Assembly: GCF_004785665.1 (NCBI RefSeq)
Contig: NZ_SRPJ01000006.1
Span: 21,273-85,272 of the forward strand
DNA: 64,000 nt
Source: Staphylococcus pragensis
Lineage (GTDB): Bacteria > Bacillota > Bacilli > Staphylococcales > Staphylococcaceae
Reading direction: 5' to 3'
Shown piece by piece: positions 16,927-25,737 of this stretch (the first letter of the stretch is position 1; each line of letters begins with the position of its first letter). The notes under the pieces are model-generated. The model was not told the DNA's origin and did not search any database. It saw nothing but the letters and a program-made list of their open reading frames with translations. The position numbers and the translations under genes are program-made.

Positions 16927-17676
16927 ATGTTATTAGACGTGAAAAATATAAAGAAAACATTCGGCAGAGGATTAAATGCAACCACAGCCCTCAACGGCAT
17001 TTCCCTAACTGTAGATAACGGCGAATTCGTCGCCATCATGGGTGAATCAGGCTCAGGTAAATCCACACTCCTTAACCTCATCGCCACATTCGATAAAGCC
17101 ACAGAAGGCGTTATTACCATCAACAACCAAGACATCCGCAAATTACGTAACAAACAAATTGCACACTTCCGTCGTGATAATTTAGGCTTCGTCTTCCAAG
17201 ACTTTAATGTCCTACCAACTATGACTAATAAAGATAACATACTCATGCCACTTGTCTTAGCTAATCGTTCTCATAAAATTATGGAACAGCGTTTAAACCA
17301 AATCAGTACGGAACTCGGTATTGAGAAATTACTAGATAAATATCCATATCAAATTTCTGGCGGAGAACAGCAACGTATTGCTATTGGACGAGCGCTCATG
17401 AATGAACCCAATTTGTTACTTGCCGATGAACCAACTGGCGCGCTAGATTCAAAGACTTCGAAGAATATTATGAATCTTTTCAGAAAAATTAATGACAATC
17501 ATCAAACCATCTTAATGGTGACACATTCTGCAGTGGATGCCTCTTATGCAAAGCGCGTATTGTTTATTAAAGATGGACGTTTATATCATGAAATTTATCG
17601 TGGAGAGGAATCGCAACAAGATTTCCAGAAGCGTATTGCAGATAGTTTAGCTATTCTGAATGAAAGAGGTGATTGA
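16927..17676 (+). CDS. BraD/VraD-like ABC transporter ATP-binding protein
   Basis: A 249-aa ATPase of the macrolide/peptide exporter (MacB/BceA) group. Walker [10 protein letters not shown] is near residue 38, the Q-loop FVFQDFN near 93, signature [14 protein letters not shown] near 143, Walker [14 protein letters not shown] near 163 and the H-loop MVTHS near 197. The start is the ATG at 16927 with AAGGAAG at 16911-16917; an in-frame ATG at 16867 lacks a site. It pairs with the large permease one base downstream. Together they form a BceAB-type target-protection transporter that frees lipid II-cycle intermediates from bacitracin or nisin-like peptides. Placement next to BraRS-like genes argues for BraD, with VraD the alternative. 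Confidence 0.85.
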   Translation: MLLDVKNIKKTFGRGLNATTALNGISLTVDNGEFVAIMGESGSGKSTLLNLIATFDKATEGVITINNQDIRKLRNKQIAHFRRDNLGFVFQDFNVLPTMTNKDNILMPLVLANRSHKIMEQRLNQISTELGIEKLLDKYPYQISGGEQQRIAIGRALMNEPNLLLADEPTGALDSKTSKNIMNLFRKINDNHQTILMVTHSAVDASYAKRVLFIKDGRLYHEIYRGEESQQDFQKRIADSLAILNERGD

Positions 17677-17677
17677 G

Positions 17678-19669
17678 ATGCCATTTCGTATGCTATGGAC
17701 AATGGTTGGTCAAAACTTCAAAATGCAACGACATGTCATGATACCGTTTATACTGGCGCTAAGTGTGATATTTGGAATTGAATTTATACTACTATCTTTG
17801 TACATGAATGATTACGTTCAACATCGAAGTGACACATTACCGGCGTTTATAGCGATAGGTAACTTCTTTATGAGTGTATTAGGTTTCATATTTATTTTGT
17901 ATGCGAATCGATTCATGATGAAACGGTGTCAACGAGAACTAGCCATGTATATGATATTAGGTATGGAGAAGAAACATTTCCAGCTTATTATGTTGGTAGA
18001 AATGGTTTATCAATATATCGTTGTCGGCATACTAAGTATTTCAGGGGGCTATTTGTTCGGCGCCTTAACCTTTATGTTGTTAAATAAATTGCTACACCAA
18101 ACCAATATGTCGTTGATAGACTACCCATTTAACACTACATCGATGCTTATTACATTATTAATGTTAGCAGGGTTGATGTTATTTTTATTTATAATGAACA
18201 ATATTAGAGTATTATTTCAAAGTCCGATTAAGTTAATTCAACAACAACAAGTAACGGAGAAGCGGTTGCCTAAACCTATTCTCTATATATTATTAGTTAT
18301 TGGTATTATTGCAATAGCTGTAAGCTATAACATTGCGTTAAGTGATGCGTTATTAACACAATCAATTTTTCAACTGTTTAATGCCGTCTTTCTAGTCATG
18401 TTAGGAACCTATTGTTTATTTATCTCATTAGGCGTTTTATTACTTGAATGGCTACAAAAAATTCCGAAACTATATTATCATCCGAAATACTTTTTCGTTA
18501 TTTCTGGTTTAAGGTCTCGAATTAATACAAATGCTATCGGACTCGCGAGTATTTCTATCCTATGCACATTTTTAATCGTCACTTTGGGCATGACGATTAC
18601 AACATATCGTGGTATAGATCAACGTATCACTACATTGATGCCTGATCAATATAAGATTTCAGTTCAAGGTAATGTGAAAACGGATAAGACGGTACAACAT
18701 AAAGTACATGGTTTAAAGCATGAGATTAAAAATAACGCAAAAATAGATTTCTTTAAAGAGATTCCAGTAGCTATGATTGCTAGTACGTATCAGTCTCCTA
18801 ATACATTTAATAAAGAAGAAACGAATACAGCAAGATTTCACATTAGTAATCCTTATTTAATATTGATGACTCAAGAGGATTATAATAAGGTAGCTACCCA
18901 TAAAGTGAACTTAAATGACAATGAAGTAGGCCTAGCTAGTTCTAGTCTGATATTAAAAAAATTAAAAAAGATTAACTTAATGGATACTCAATTTAAAGCG
19001 AAACAAGTAGACGAGCTTAGCTATACGTATCAGATGCCAGAAGGGTTAATGGTCATAACGCCGAGTGATCAACGTTACAATCAAATAGCAAATTATTATA
19101 TGGATGGACTTTATTCATCAAGTCGTCATCTTAGTACTTATGAAACGACATTTATTAATTTTAATATTATGACTAAGGATGTTTCTCATTTTAATAAAAT
19201 AATGAATCATTTAGAGGACAAATATAAAGTTGATATTCAAAGTAGAGATGAAACGGCAACCATGTTATATGAATTAAATGGTGGATTGATATTTATTGGT
19301 ATCATTGTTTCAATTATATTGCTGCTCGGTACTTTCTTGATGATGTATTATAAAAATATTGCAGAAGGTTATGAAGATCGTCGTAATTATCAAATTATGA
19401 AGAAAGTCGGAATCGAAGACGAACGTATTAAATCGACCATCAATCATCAAATTATTTGGATTTTTGCTTTACCAATTTTAGTAGCGATGGTTCATGTCGC
19501 AGTCGCATTTAAATATATTTTTACTCTATTAGGTATTTTAAGCATAACGAATATGGGTGAATTCGCGACAAGTTATATTGGTGTATTTATCACGGTTATC
19601 GCTATTTACGCCTTGATGTATTGGGTTACGTCTCGCATTTACTACCTCATTGTCCATCGCCAGTTTTAA
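17678..19669 (+). CDS. BraE/VraE-like ABC transporter permease (BceB type)
   Basis: A 663-aa FtsX/BceB-type permease with ten predicted transmembrane helices. One starts near residue 20, there are groups around 50-240 and 275-310, a long extracellular domain spans about 325-530 (the peptide-sensing region of this family), and three C-terminal helices follow. The external domain length of roughly 200 aa is diagnostic of BceB-like transporters. The ATG at 17678 follows the ATPase stop by one base, with GAGGTG upstream. In the BraS system this permease is both the detoxifier and the sensor that activates the kinase. It looks intact. Confidence 0.85.
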   Translation: MPFRMLWTMVGQNFKMQRHVMIPFILALSVIFGIEFILLSLYMNDYVQHRSDTLPAFIAIGNFFMSVLGFIFILYANRFMMKRCQRELAMYMILGMEKKHFQLIMLVEMVYQYIVVGILSISGGYLFGALTFMLLNKLLHQTNMSLIDYPFNTTSMLITLLMLAGLMLFLFIMNNIRVLFQSPIKLIQQQQVTEKRLPKPILYILLVIGIIAIAVSYNIALSDALLTQSIFQLFNAVFLVMLGTYCLFISLGVLLLEWLQKIPKLYYHPKYFFVISGLRSRINTNAIGLASISILCTFLIVTLGMTITTYRGIDQRITTLMPDQYKISVQGNVKTDKTVQHKVHGLKHEIKNNAKIDFFKEIPVAMIASTYQSPNTFNKEETNTARFHISNPYLILMTQEDYNKVATHKVNLNDNEVGLASSSLILKKLKKINLMDTQFKAKQVDELSYTYQMPEGLMVITPSDQRYNQIANYYMDGLYSSSRHLSTYETTFINFNIMTKDVSHFNKIMNHLEDKYKVDIQSRDETATMLYELNGGLIFIGIIVSIILLLGTFLMMYYKNIAEGYEDRRNYQIMKKVGIEDERIKSTINHQIIWIFALPILVAMVHVAVAFKYIFTLLGILSITNMGEFATSYIGVFITVIAIYALMYWVTSRIYYLIVHRQF

Positions 19670-19706
19670 TTTTTTGAAAAGGAAATTGGGGATACTTTTC
19701 AAAAAA
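19670..19706. terminator. Perfect AT-rich inverted repeat after the permease gene
   Basis: TTTTTTGAAAAG (19670-19681) and CTTTTCAAAAAA (19695-19706) are perfect 12-bp arms around a 13-base loop, directly after the permease stop. It could terminate or protect the transcript, although no separate T-tract follows. Confidence 0.5.
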
Positions 19707-19759
19707 TAAGAGTAACGTCATTGTCATCAGGGTATAGGACAAAAAAAGGAGGCGTAATT

Positions 19760-21085
19760 ATGGCGAATCAAACATATGATTATTCAACGAAGAACGGACA
19801 TGAACATAACAAAGTGAGCCGAATTGGTGAACACATACTGACTTGGGTCGGTGTAGCAATTCAAGCGTTACTTGCAATTGTATTTCTATTAATTCGTCCT
19901 TTCGTAGGGAATGGAGATTTCCGAGAACAAGTCATAACTGAAACACAAAGACAAGGTAACCAAGTATCAACAAATGAAATTAATAACGGTGTTAATGCGT
20001 TAAGTAAATTTATTGATTTCCTTACTTGGGGTTCAATTATTCCTTTAATCTTAGCAATTATTGGTGGCTTTTTAATTAGTAAAAAACATAAAGTTGCAGG
20101 TATTTTAATTCTTATCGCAGGTGTTTTAGCGCTAGCAACAAACTGGATTAGCGCTATCTTATGGTTAATCGCAGGTATTATGTTATTAGTAAGAAAAGCT
20201 AAAAAACATAATGATCATGACAACAATTATTATGGTAATAATCACTATGATAACCACCGTGACAACCGTTATGACAATCGTAACAATAGTTACGATAACG
20301 ACAATAACAACCGAAATAATGGTTATGCGAATGTAACTAATCAAGGTCATAATAGAGATGATTACAATCATCATCATGATAATAATGATGACAGTCGTCG
20401 CAACAATCATGACAACCAAAACAGTGGTTATGCTAACGTGACAAATCAAGGTCAACATGGCAATGATTACCACAATGATAGAAATGATAATCGTAACGAT
20501 AGAGACAACCATGACAGACATGATAGTGATCGTAAAGATGTAAATGCTAGTAACAATGCCTTCATTTTAGATGAAGAAGATAAAGCTAAAGAACAGGACT
20601 ATATTAAAGAACATTATTCAAACGATGATGAACACGATGTACATGAGGGCAGTCATAATTCTAGTCATAGCAATGACAATGAGCGTCATAATCGTGACCA
20701 TTTATATGATGATAATGGTTACCGTCGTGACGATGACCGTAATTATAACCATGATACAGACCGTCATGAGTATCGTTCATCAAATCACCGTGATGATTTA
20801 AACCATTTTGATGATGACTTTAATCGTCGTAATGATGTAGAGTGGTCAGCAGATAACGGTAACGATGATCATAATAATATTGGTAGAACATTAACGAATG
20901 ATGAAGATAATCATCATGACAACGATAACAACTATCGTCGTAGTGATAGATATAATCACAATAATAATAATGATTCAATTGGCTTAAATAAAGATCTTGA
21001 AAAGGAACACCATAACGATGATTTCTTAAAAGATGAAGCTAAAAAATTACAAGATAAGAAAGATAATGACCCTTACAAATATTAA
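19760..21085 (+). CDS. DUF4064-like membrane protein with long Asn/Asp/His/Arg-rich tail
   Basis: A 441-aa protein. The N-terminal third has a cytoplasmic start and three or four transmembrane helices (about residues 26-48, 90-110, 116-134 and 136-150), as in DUF4064 proteins. From residue 155 to the end it is a low-complexity hydrophilic region dominated by N, D, H and R, with the segment GYANVTNQG occurring twice (near 190 and 227). Such a tail should be disordered and could bind metal or nucleic acid; its charge is nearly balanced by alternating D and R/H. The ATG at 19760 has AAAGGAGG upstream. Function unknown. Proximity to the antimicrobial-peptide transporter may reflect envelope stress, but it has its own ribosome site and probably its own transcript. 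Confidence 0.75.
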   Translation: MANQTYDYSTKNGHEHNKVSRIGEHILTWVGVAIQALLAIVFLLIRPFVGNGDFREQVITETQRQGNQVSTNEINNGVNALSKFIDFLTWGSIIPLILAIIGGFLISKKHKVAGILILIAGVLALATNWISAILWLIAGIMLLVRKAKKHNDHDNNYYGNNHYDNHRDNRYDNRNNSYDNDNNNRNNGYANVTNQGHNRDDYNHHHDNNDDSRRNNHDNQNSGYANVTNQGQHGNDYHNDRNDNRNDRDNHDRHDSDRKDVNASNNAFILDEEDKAKEQDYIKEHYSNDDEHDVHEGSHNSSHSNDNERHNRDHLYDDNGYRRDDDRNYNHDTDRHEYRSSNHRDDLNHFDDDFNRRNDVEWSADNGNDDHNNIGRTLTNDEDNHHDNDNNYRRSDRYNHNNNNDSIGLNKDLEKEHHNDDFLKDEAKKLQDKKDNDPYKY

Positions 21086-21104
21086 GTGTTGTTATCAGTA
21101 AAGG

Positions 21105-21134
21105 AGCGAGCCTGTCTTTCAGGTTCGCTTTTTT
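21105..21134 (+). terminator. Terminator after the Asn/Asp-rich protein gene
   Basis: AGCGAGCCTG (21105-21114) pairs with CAGGTTCGCT (21120-21129) over a 5-base loop and is followed by a T-run. Confidence 0.85.
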
Positions 21135-21147
21135 ATATGAATTAAAT

Positions 21148-21183
21148 AAGGCGATGGTGCTCCTAAGTTAGCATCATCGCCTT
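21148..21183. terminator. Second, bidirectional-type hairpin between convergent genes
   Basis: AAGGCGATGGTGCT (21148-21161) pairs with AGCATCATCGCCTT (21170-21183), with one wobble pair. It lies 100 bases past the stop of the convergent monooxygenase gene. Confidence 0.65.
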
Positions 21184-21282
21184 TATACGTTAATTTCTAT
21201 TATATGGATTAATAAATTGGGTATTGGATATAAATGAATTTGAATTAAATGATATAGATAATAATGAATGTCTTTTTTATTT

Positions 21283-22584
21283 CTAATTTAGCCCTAAGTG
21301 ATCTCTCAGGGTATGTCCTGTATACGTTGTGCGATATAAACCACGACGTTGTAATTCAGGAACGATTAAATCTACAAAGTCTTCTAAACTATGTGGGAGG
21401 GAAGGTGGCATTAAATTAAAGCCATCTGCGACACCTTCGTTGAACCAATGTTCCATTTCGTCTACGATGTCTTCAGGTGTGCCTACTAAGGTTAAATGTC
21501 CGCCTCCAGCATTTAAATAGCCAAGTAATTCACGAACAGTCGGTTGTTTATCATTAATGATTTCAAGGATAGTTTCGTAACGACCCTTTGGTCCACTAAA
21601 TTCCTCAAGTGGGGGTAATTCGGGAACGGGTTGGTCTAGTTCCCAATTACTACAATCTTGTTGAACAAAGAAACTTAACTGTTTCAAAGCCGTTTCAACG
21701 GGAAGTAAAGCATCTAGCTCTGCTTTCTTAGCTTCCGCTTCTTCACGTGTACGCCCTACATACGTTACTAATCCAGGAAAGACTTTAATGTATCTTGGGT
21801 TATCTGTGTTTTGTTTCATTTGAGCATCTAATCTTTCACGGTAGCGTTGAGCTTGTTTCAAATTCCATGATACTGAATAAACGGCATCTGCATATTTCGT
21901 AGCCAACGCAATACCTTGGTCAGATGCGCCTGCTTGCATAGCAACTGGCTTTCCTTGTGGGCTTTGTGGTGTTGTTAGTGGCCCACGTACTTGGAAATAT
22001 TTACCTTTATGGTGAAGCGGTTGTATCGTTGTCGTATCCATCAACGTCCCAGCTTCACGATGAGGTTGAAAGTCTTCCGTAGTCCATGACTCAAACAATC
22101 CATTAACGACGCGGGCGAATTCGTCCGCCTTTTCATAGCGAACAGCATGCTCAGGCAATGCCTCCATACTATGGTTCTGAGCCTCCACGTCTGTCATAGA
22201 AGTTACTAAATTCCAACCGACACGGCCGCCAGTGATATGGTCCAAGCTTAATAACTGACGCGCTGCCGTGAATGGATTTGAAAATGTACTCGAGATAGTG
22301 GGCACCAAACCGACATGATGTGTCACTTGGGAAATAGCTGTTAAGTTAATGAGGGGGTCAAACCAGAAACTCGGCATCGTGGTGAAACCTGGATTGAAGG
22401 CCTGATTATCCGCAAAGAAGACGACGTCAAATAGTCCTTGCTCAGAAAGTTGAGCTAGCTCTTGATAATAGGTAATATCACCAAGACGTTCAACACTTGA
22501 GTAAGGTTGTTGCCAAGCTGCCTGATGGTGACCACACCCATAAATTAAAATACCAATGTGTAATTGCTGTTTCTCTTTCGTCAT
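21283..22584 (-). CDS. NtaA/SnaA/DszA-family FMN-dependent monooxygenase (luciferase-like)
   Basis: A 433-aa class of the luciferase-like monooxygenases that use FMNH2 and oxygen. The family markers are GVLIYGCGHHQAAW-like N-terminus (here ILIYGCGHHQAAW), FDVVFFADNQ near residue 53, FDPLINLTAISQVTHHVGLVPTIS near 77, and TGGRVGWNLVTSMTDVEAQN near 118, the NtaA signature. These enzymes oxidise organic amines, sulfones or sulfides and need a separate flavin reductase, which is not adjacent. It lies 93 bases after a short-chain dehydrogenase in one operon headed by a TPP riboswitch, suggesting a thiamine-related substrate, perhaps salvage or breakdown of a thiazole or pyrimidine. That link is inference; similar genes elsewhere act in sulfur scavenging. 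Confidence 0.85.
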   Translation of the reverse strand: MTKEKQQLHIGILIYGCGHHQAAWQQPYSSVERLGDITYYQELAQLSEQGLFDVVFFADNQAFNPGFTTMPSFWFDPLINLTAISQVTHHVGLVPTISSTFSNPFTAARQLLSLDHITGGRVGWNLVTSMTDVEAQNHSMEALPEHAVRYEKADEFARVVNGLFESWTTEDFQPHREAGTLMDTTTIQPLHHKGKYFQVRGPLTTPQSPQGKPVAMQAGASDQGIALATKYADAVYSVSWNLKQAQRYRERLDAQMKQNTDNPRYIKVFPGLVTYVGRTREEAEAKKAELDALLPVETALKQLSFFVQQDCSNWELDQPVPELPPLEEFSGPKGRYETILEIINDKQPTVRELLGYLNAGGGHLTLVGTPEDIVDEMEHWFNEGVADGFNLMPPSLPHSLEDFVDLIVPELQRRGLYRTTYTGHTLRDHLGLN

Positions 22585-22677
22585 AATGAATCACTAACAC
22601 TCCAGTTTGTTGTTGGGATTTTGATTAAATAGAGAATAATGCGCTTAATGAAAACGTCGCATTTAACTCTAAGTGGT

Positions 22678-23427
22678 TTAGTTCATTGTTAAACCGCCAT
22701 CAACTGTAATGTTTTGTCCTGTAATACCGTTGGCTGCTTCAGAACTTAAGTACGCTACCATATTTGCCACATCTTGAGGTGTTGTCACTTTACGTAAAGG
22801 TGTTGTTTGAGCGATTAAGTCAAATACTTCTGGTGTGGTTACTGCACTGGCGTCAGTTGTCTTTAATAAACCACCAGAAACCATATTAGCTGTAATACCA
22901 TATTGACCTAATTCAGCAGCGATATTACGTGTGAAACCAATTAAACCTGCTTTTGCAGTTGTATATTCATGATATGGGACAACAGGATTTTGGAATAAGT
23001 TTGTACCAATACTGATGATGCTACCAGCGTTACGTTCGATAAATTGAGGAACTACACTTTGAGCAACGTTAAATGCTGCTTTTAACGTACCATCAATTTG
23101 TTGTTGGTAATCTTCCCAGCTTAAGTCTTTGAATGCTTTTTGAGCAACGGGATCGAACTTGAAGTTAACTAATGCATTGTTCACTACTACATCGATTTGT
23201 CCGAAGTGAGCTGTTGCTTCTTTCACTAAACGGTCCACTTCTTCACGTTGTGTCACGTCTGCTTGTAGTGTGATTGCGTTGTCGCCTAATTTGGTTGCTA
23301 ACTGTTCAGCAGCTTCTTTACTCTTATTGTAATTAATGACAACTTGAAATCCTTGTGACACTAATGTTCTTGCGATGACTGCGCCTAAACCACGGCCGCC
23401 GCCTGTTACTAATACTGTTCTTGCCAT
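22678..23427 (-). CDS. Short-chain dehydrogenase/reductase under TPP riboswitch control
   Basis: A 249-aa classical SDR. The cofactor motif TGGGRGLG is at residues 7-14, NNALVN (NNAG equivalent) near 88, the catalytic Ser in ISIGTN near 141 and YHEYTTAK near 155-162 (the Y-x3-K pair fits Y-TTAK), with a C-terminal GQNITVDGGLTMN typical of FabG-like reductases. NADP preference is suggested by NYNKS at 32-36. The start is at 23427, where GGAGG lies 9 bases upstream on the minus strand; the frame is open further upstream but that part is the riboswitch terminator. First gene of a two-gene operon with the flavin monooxygenase. Substrate unknown. Confidence 0.85.
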   Translation of the reverse strand: MARTVLVTGGGRGLGAVIARTLVSQGFQVVINYNKSKEAAEQLATKLGDNAITLQADVTQREEVDRLVKEATAHFGQIDVVVNNALVNFKFDPVAQKAFKDLSWEDYQQQIDGTLKAAFNVAQSVVPQFIERNAGSIISIGTNLFQNPVVPYHEYTTAKAGLIGFTRNIAAELGQYGITANMVSGGLLKTTDASAVTTPEVFDLIAQTTPLRKVTTPQDVANMVAYLSSEAANGITGQNITVDGGLTMN

Positions 23428-23459
23428 TGCACGAGCCTCCATCACTTTGATTTTACAGT

Positions 23460-23494
23460 AAAAAAATACGCAACCTTCGTTAGGAAAGTTGCGT
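23460..23494 (-). terminator. Attenuator terminator of the TPP riboswitch
   Basis: On the minus strand ACGCAAC (23488-23494) pairs with GTTGCGT (23468-23474), followed by a T-run (23460-23466). It lies between the TPP aptamer and the SDR start, so TPP binding probably causes premature termination. Confidence 0.85.
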
Positions 23495-23564
23495 AAATAA
23501 TAGATATGTATATATAAGCAAGAGATTAACACACGTGTTATCCCTATTATCATCTAAAATTTAT

Positions 23565-23652
23565 CCCACACTTTCCTACGCTAGTATGAACTAGTTCAGG
23601 TTCAAAGGGTTCGAGGACATGCCTCATCTCAGTTAAAAAACACCCCTAGTGC
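23565..23652 (-). promoter_or_regulatory. TPP (THI-box) riboswitch
   Basis: On the minus strand the leader reads the THI-box elements in order: AGGGGTG, ACTGAGATGAGG, ACCCTTTGAACCTGAACTAG, ATACTAGCGTAGGAAAGTG. The CTGAGA and ACCCTTTGAACCTGA blocks are diagnostic of the thiamine pyrophosphate aptamer. It precedes an intrinsic terminator and the SDR/monooxygenase operon. Confidence 0.95.
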
Positions 23653-24048
23653 ATATATTAATACTATATTTACAATGTATAATTTTTAAATTTAGAAGTC
23701 AAGGCAATTGTATATAGTAGGTCATCTTGCTCCAGTTTTTCATTTTCAACCGAAAAATGAGCGTCGTATTATAAATTTCATAGGTTAATTAATCTAAATT
23801 AATTAAAAGTTGATTTGTAAATTTTATCAAAAGTTATTAAAATTAAAAACGAACAAGTTTTATGATTAAAAAAAGTATTGGAAATTATTTTAATGTATAT
23901 GTGCGCCATATAGTAAGATTTATTCATTTTTCAATCTAAAAAAGGAAATATAAACGTTGAATGCAAGTGAGGATTTAACGTTTTTTTATTGCAAAGAATG
24001 AATGATGATTGCAATTTATAAATTTTTTATAAGGAGAGAGAAAGAAGT
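23653..24048. other. Divergent intergenic region
   Basis: About 400 AT-rich bases separate the TPP riboswitch (minus) and the symporter gene (plus). They should hold both promoters. AAACGTT (23952-23958) and AACGTTT (23977-23983) with a following T-run form a terminator-like hairpin in the symporter leader, a possible attenuator. I see no open frame or RNA gene. Confidence 0.4.
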
Positions 24049-25641
24049 ATGAATTGGCTAGCAGTCCTATTATTCTTAGGCGTAGTTATCGGCATTAGTA
24101 TTTATGCGTATTGGCGCTCGAAAAAAGTACAAACCGATAGCGCAGACGGTTATTTTATGGGAGGCAATACCTTAACAGGTTTCACCATTGCTTCAACGAT
24201 TATCATGACCAACCTATCGACGGAACAACTAGTGGGTCAAAATGGTCAAAGTTATGGTAAAGGCATGGAGGTAATGGCGTGGGAGATTACTGCTGCCGTA
24301 GCGGTCGTCTTACTAGCATGGGTCTTCCTTCCTAAATATTTACGCTATGGTGTTTCTACCATTTCTGAATTCTTAGAGATGAGATACGATACATTTACGA
24401 AACGCTTTGTATCCATCCTATTTATCTTTACGCATGTAGTGTCATTTATGCCAGTTGTCTTATACTCAGGTTCTTTAGTATTTAATAAAATGTTCTACGT
24501 GGGAGATTATTTAGGCGTAAGTGACACAACAGCGACGATTATTATTTCACTAACAATCGGTATTATTGGGGTACTTTACCTCTTTGTAGGTGGTTTATCT
24601 ATTAGCGCATTCAGTGATTCCATTTACGGTATCGGCTTAATCGTTGGCGGTTTAATCGTAACGTTAATTGGTTTACATCACGTGGGCGATGGTGGATTCG
24701 TCAAAGGTTTCGATCATATCGTTCAACATACTCCAGAGAAACTGAATGCATTCGGAGCAGTAAATTCAAATATCGTACCATGGCCAACATTATTCTTTGG
24801 TATGTTTTTCAATAACTTATTCTTCTGGTGCGCAAATCAAATGATTGTTCAAAAAGCACTAGCCGCTAAAAACTTAAAAGAATCACAAAAAGGTGCCATT
24901 TACTTAAGTATCTTTAAAATATTTGGACCTATCTTCACAGTGATTCCTGGTATCATTGCATATAATTATTTCAATGGTGGTATTGATAAAAACGATAATG
25001 CCTACCCAGCACTTATCCAAAGCATTTTACCAGATTGGTCATTAGGTCTCTTTGGTGCCGTAATCTTTGGTGCAATACTAAGTTCATTTGTTGGTTCATT
25101 AAATAGTACAACGACATTATTCACATACGATTTCTATCAACCCATCTTTGGTAAGAAAGCATCAGATAAACACATTGCCCGCGTAGGGCACGTAGCGACA
25201 GTTGTTATTGGTGCTATCTGTGTTGGTCTGTCACCATTCATTTCATTATTCCCAAGTGGTTTATATGCGATTGTTCAACAATTTAATGGTGTTTATAGTA
25301 TGCCTGTGCTTGCATTAGTACTCGTAGCATTTTTCTCTAGACGTACCTCTAAGTTAGGTGCTAAAATAGCACTGTTTACACATATTATTTTATATGTCAT
25401 TGTAAGTTTGGCATTCCCACAAATTAATTATCTCTATACATTTAGTGTCATCTTCTTTATTGATTTAATCATTGTACTTATTTTCAATAAATTGAAACCA
25501 TCTAACGAATTTGACTAAAATACTAATAACGCTAAAGTGGACATCACACCTTGGAAATATCGCTATATTGCCGGTAGTATCATTTTAGCTTTAGTCGTGA
25601 TTATTTATATCATCTTCTCACCATTAGTGCTAGCTAAATAA
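24049..25641 (+). pseudogene. Sodium:solute symporter (SSS/SGLT family), truncated by a late in-frame stop
   Basis: The first 489 codons encode a polytopic SSS-family transporter. It has FMGGNTLTGFTIASTIIMTNLSTEQLVGQNGQ near residue 37-68 (the sodium/substrate helix TM1), RYGVSTISEFLEMRY near 103 and a GAILSSFVGSLNSTTTLFTYDFYQP block near 345. A TAA at 25516-25518 (codon 490) stops it. Beyond the stop the same frame stays open to 25641 and encodes VDITPWKYRYIAGSIILALV and a further hydrophobic helix, the normal last transmembrane segment of such symporters. Full length would be 530 aa. The truncated protein keeps the core helices and might retain some activity. Substrate (sugar, sialic acid or other) cannot be told. 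Confidence 0.75.
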
Positions 25642-25737
25642 AGCACATTCATGTATAGCGTGTACGTTTAAAGATGCAATTTACCTTTAAACGTACACCT
25701 TTCGTTTATTTTTTTGAAAAAGGAGGGAGTCAACCTA

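Noticed and set aside
20186..20521. Open frame of 111 codons on the minus strand, rich in Ile/Val/Met
   Set aside because: It is the complement of the Asn/Asp/His-rich tail of the protein at 19760; the hydrophobic translation is a by-product of AAT/GAT/CAT codons. No ribosome site.
20200..21000. CRISPR-like repeats in the repetitive DNA of the Asn/Asp tail
   Set aside because: The repetition is codon-level low complexity in one reading frame without constant-length repeats or spacers.
23428..23553. N-terminal extension of the TPP-controlled SDR
   Set aside because: It covers the riboswitch terminator hairpin; SDRs start close to the TGGGRGLG motif, as with the start at 23427.
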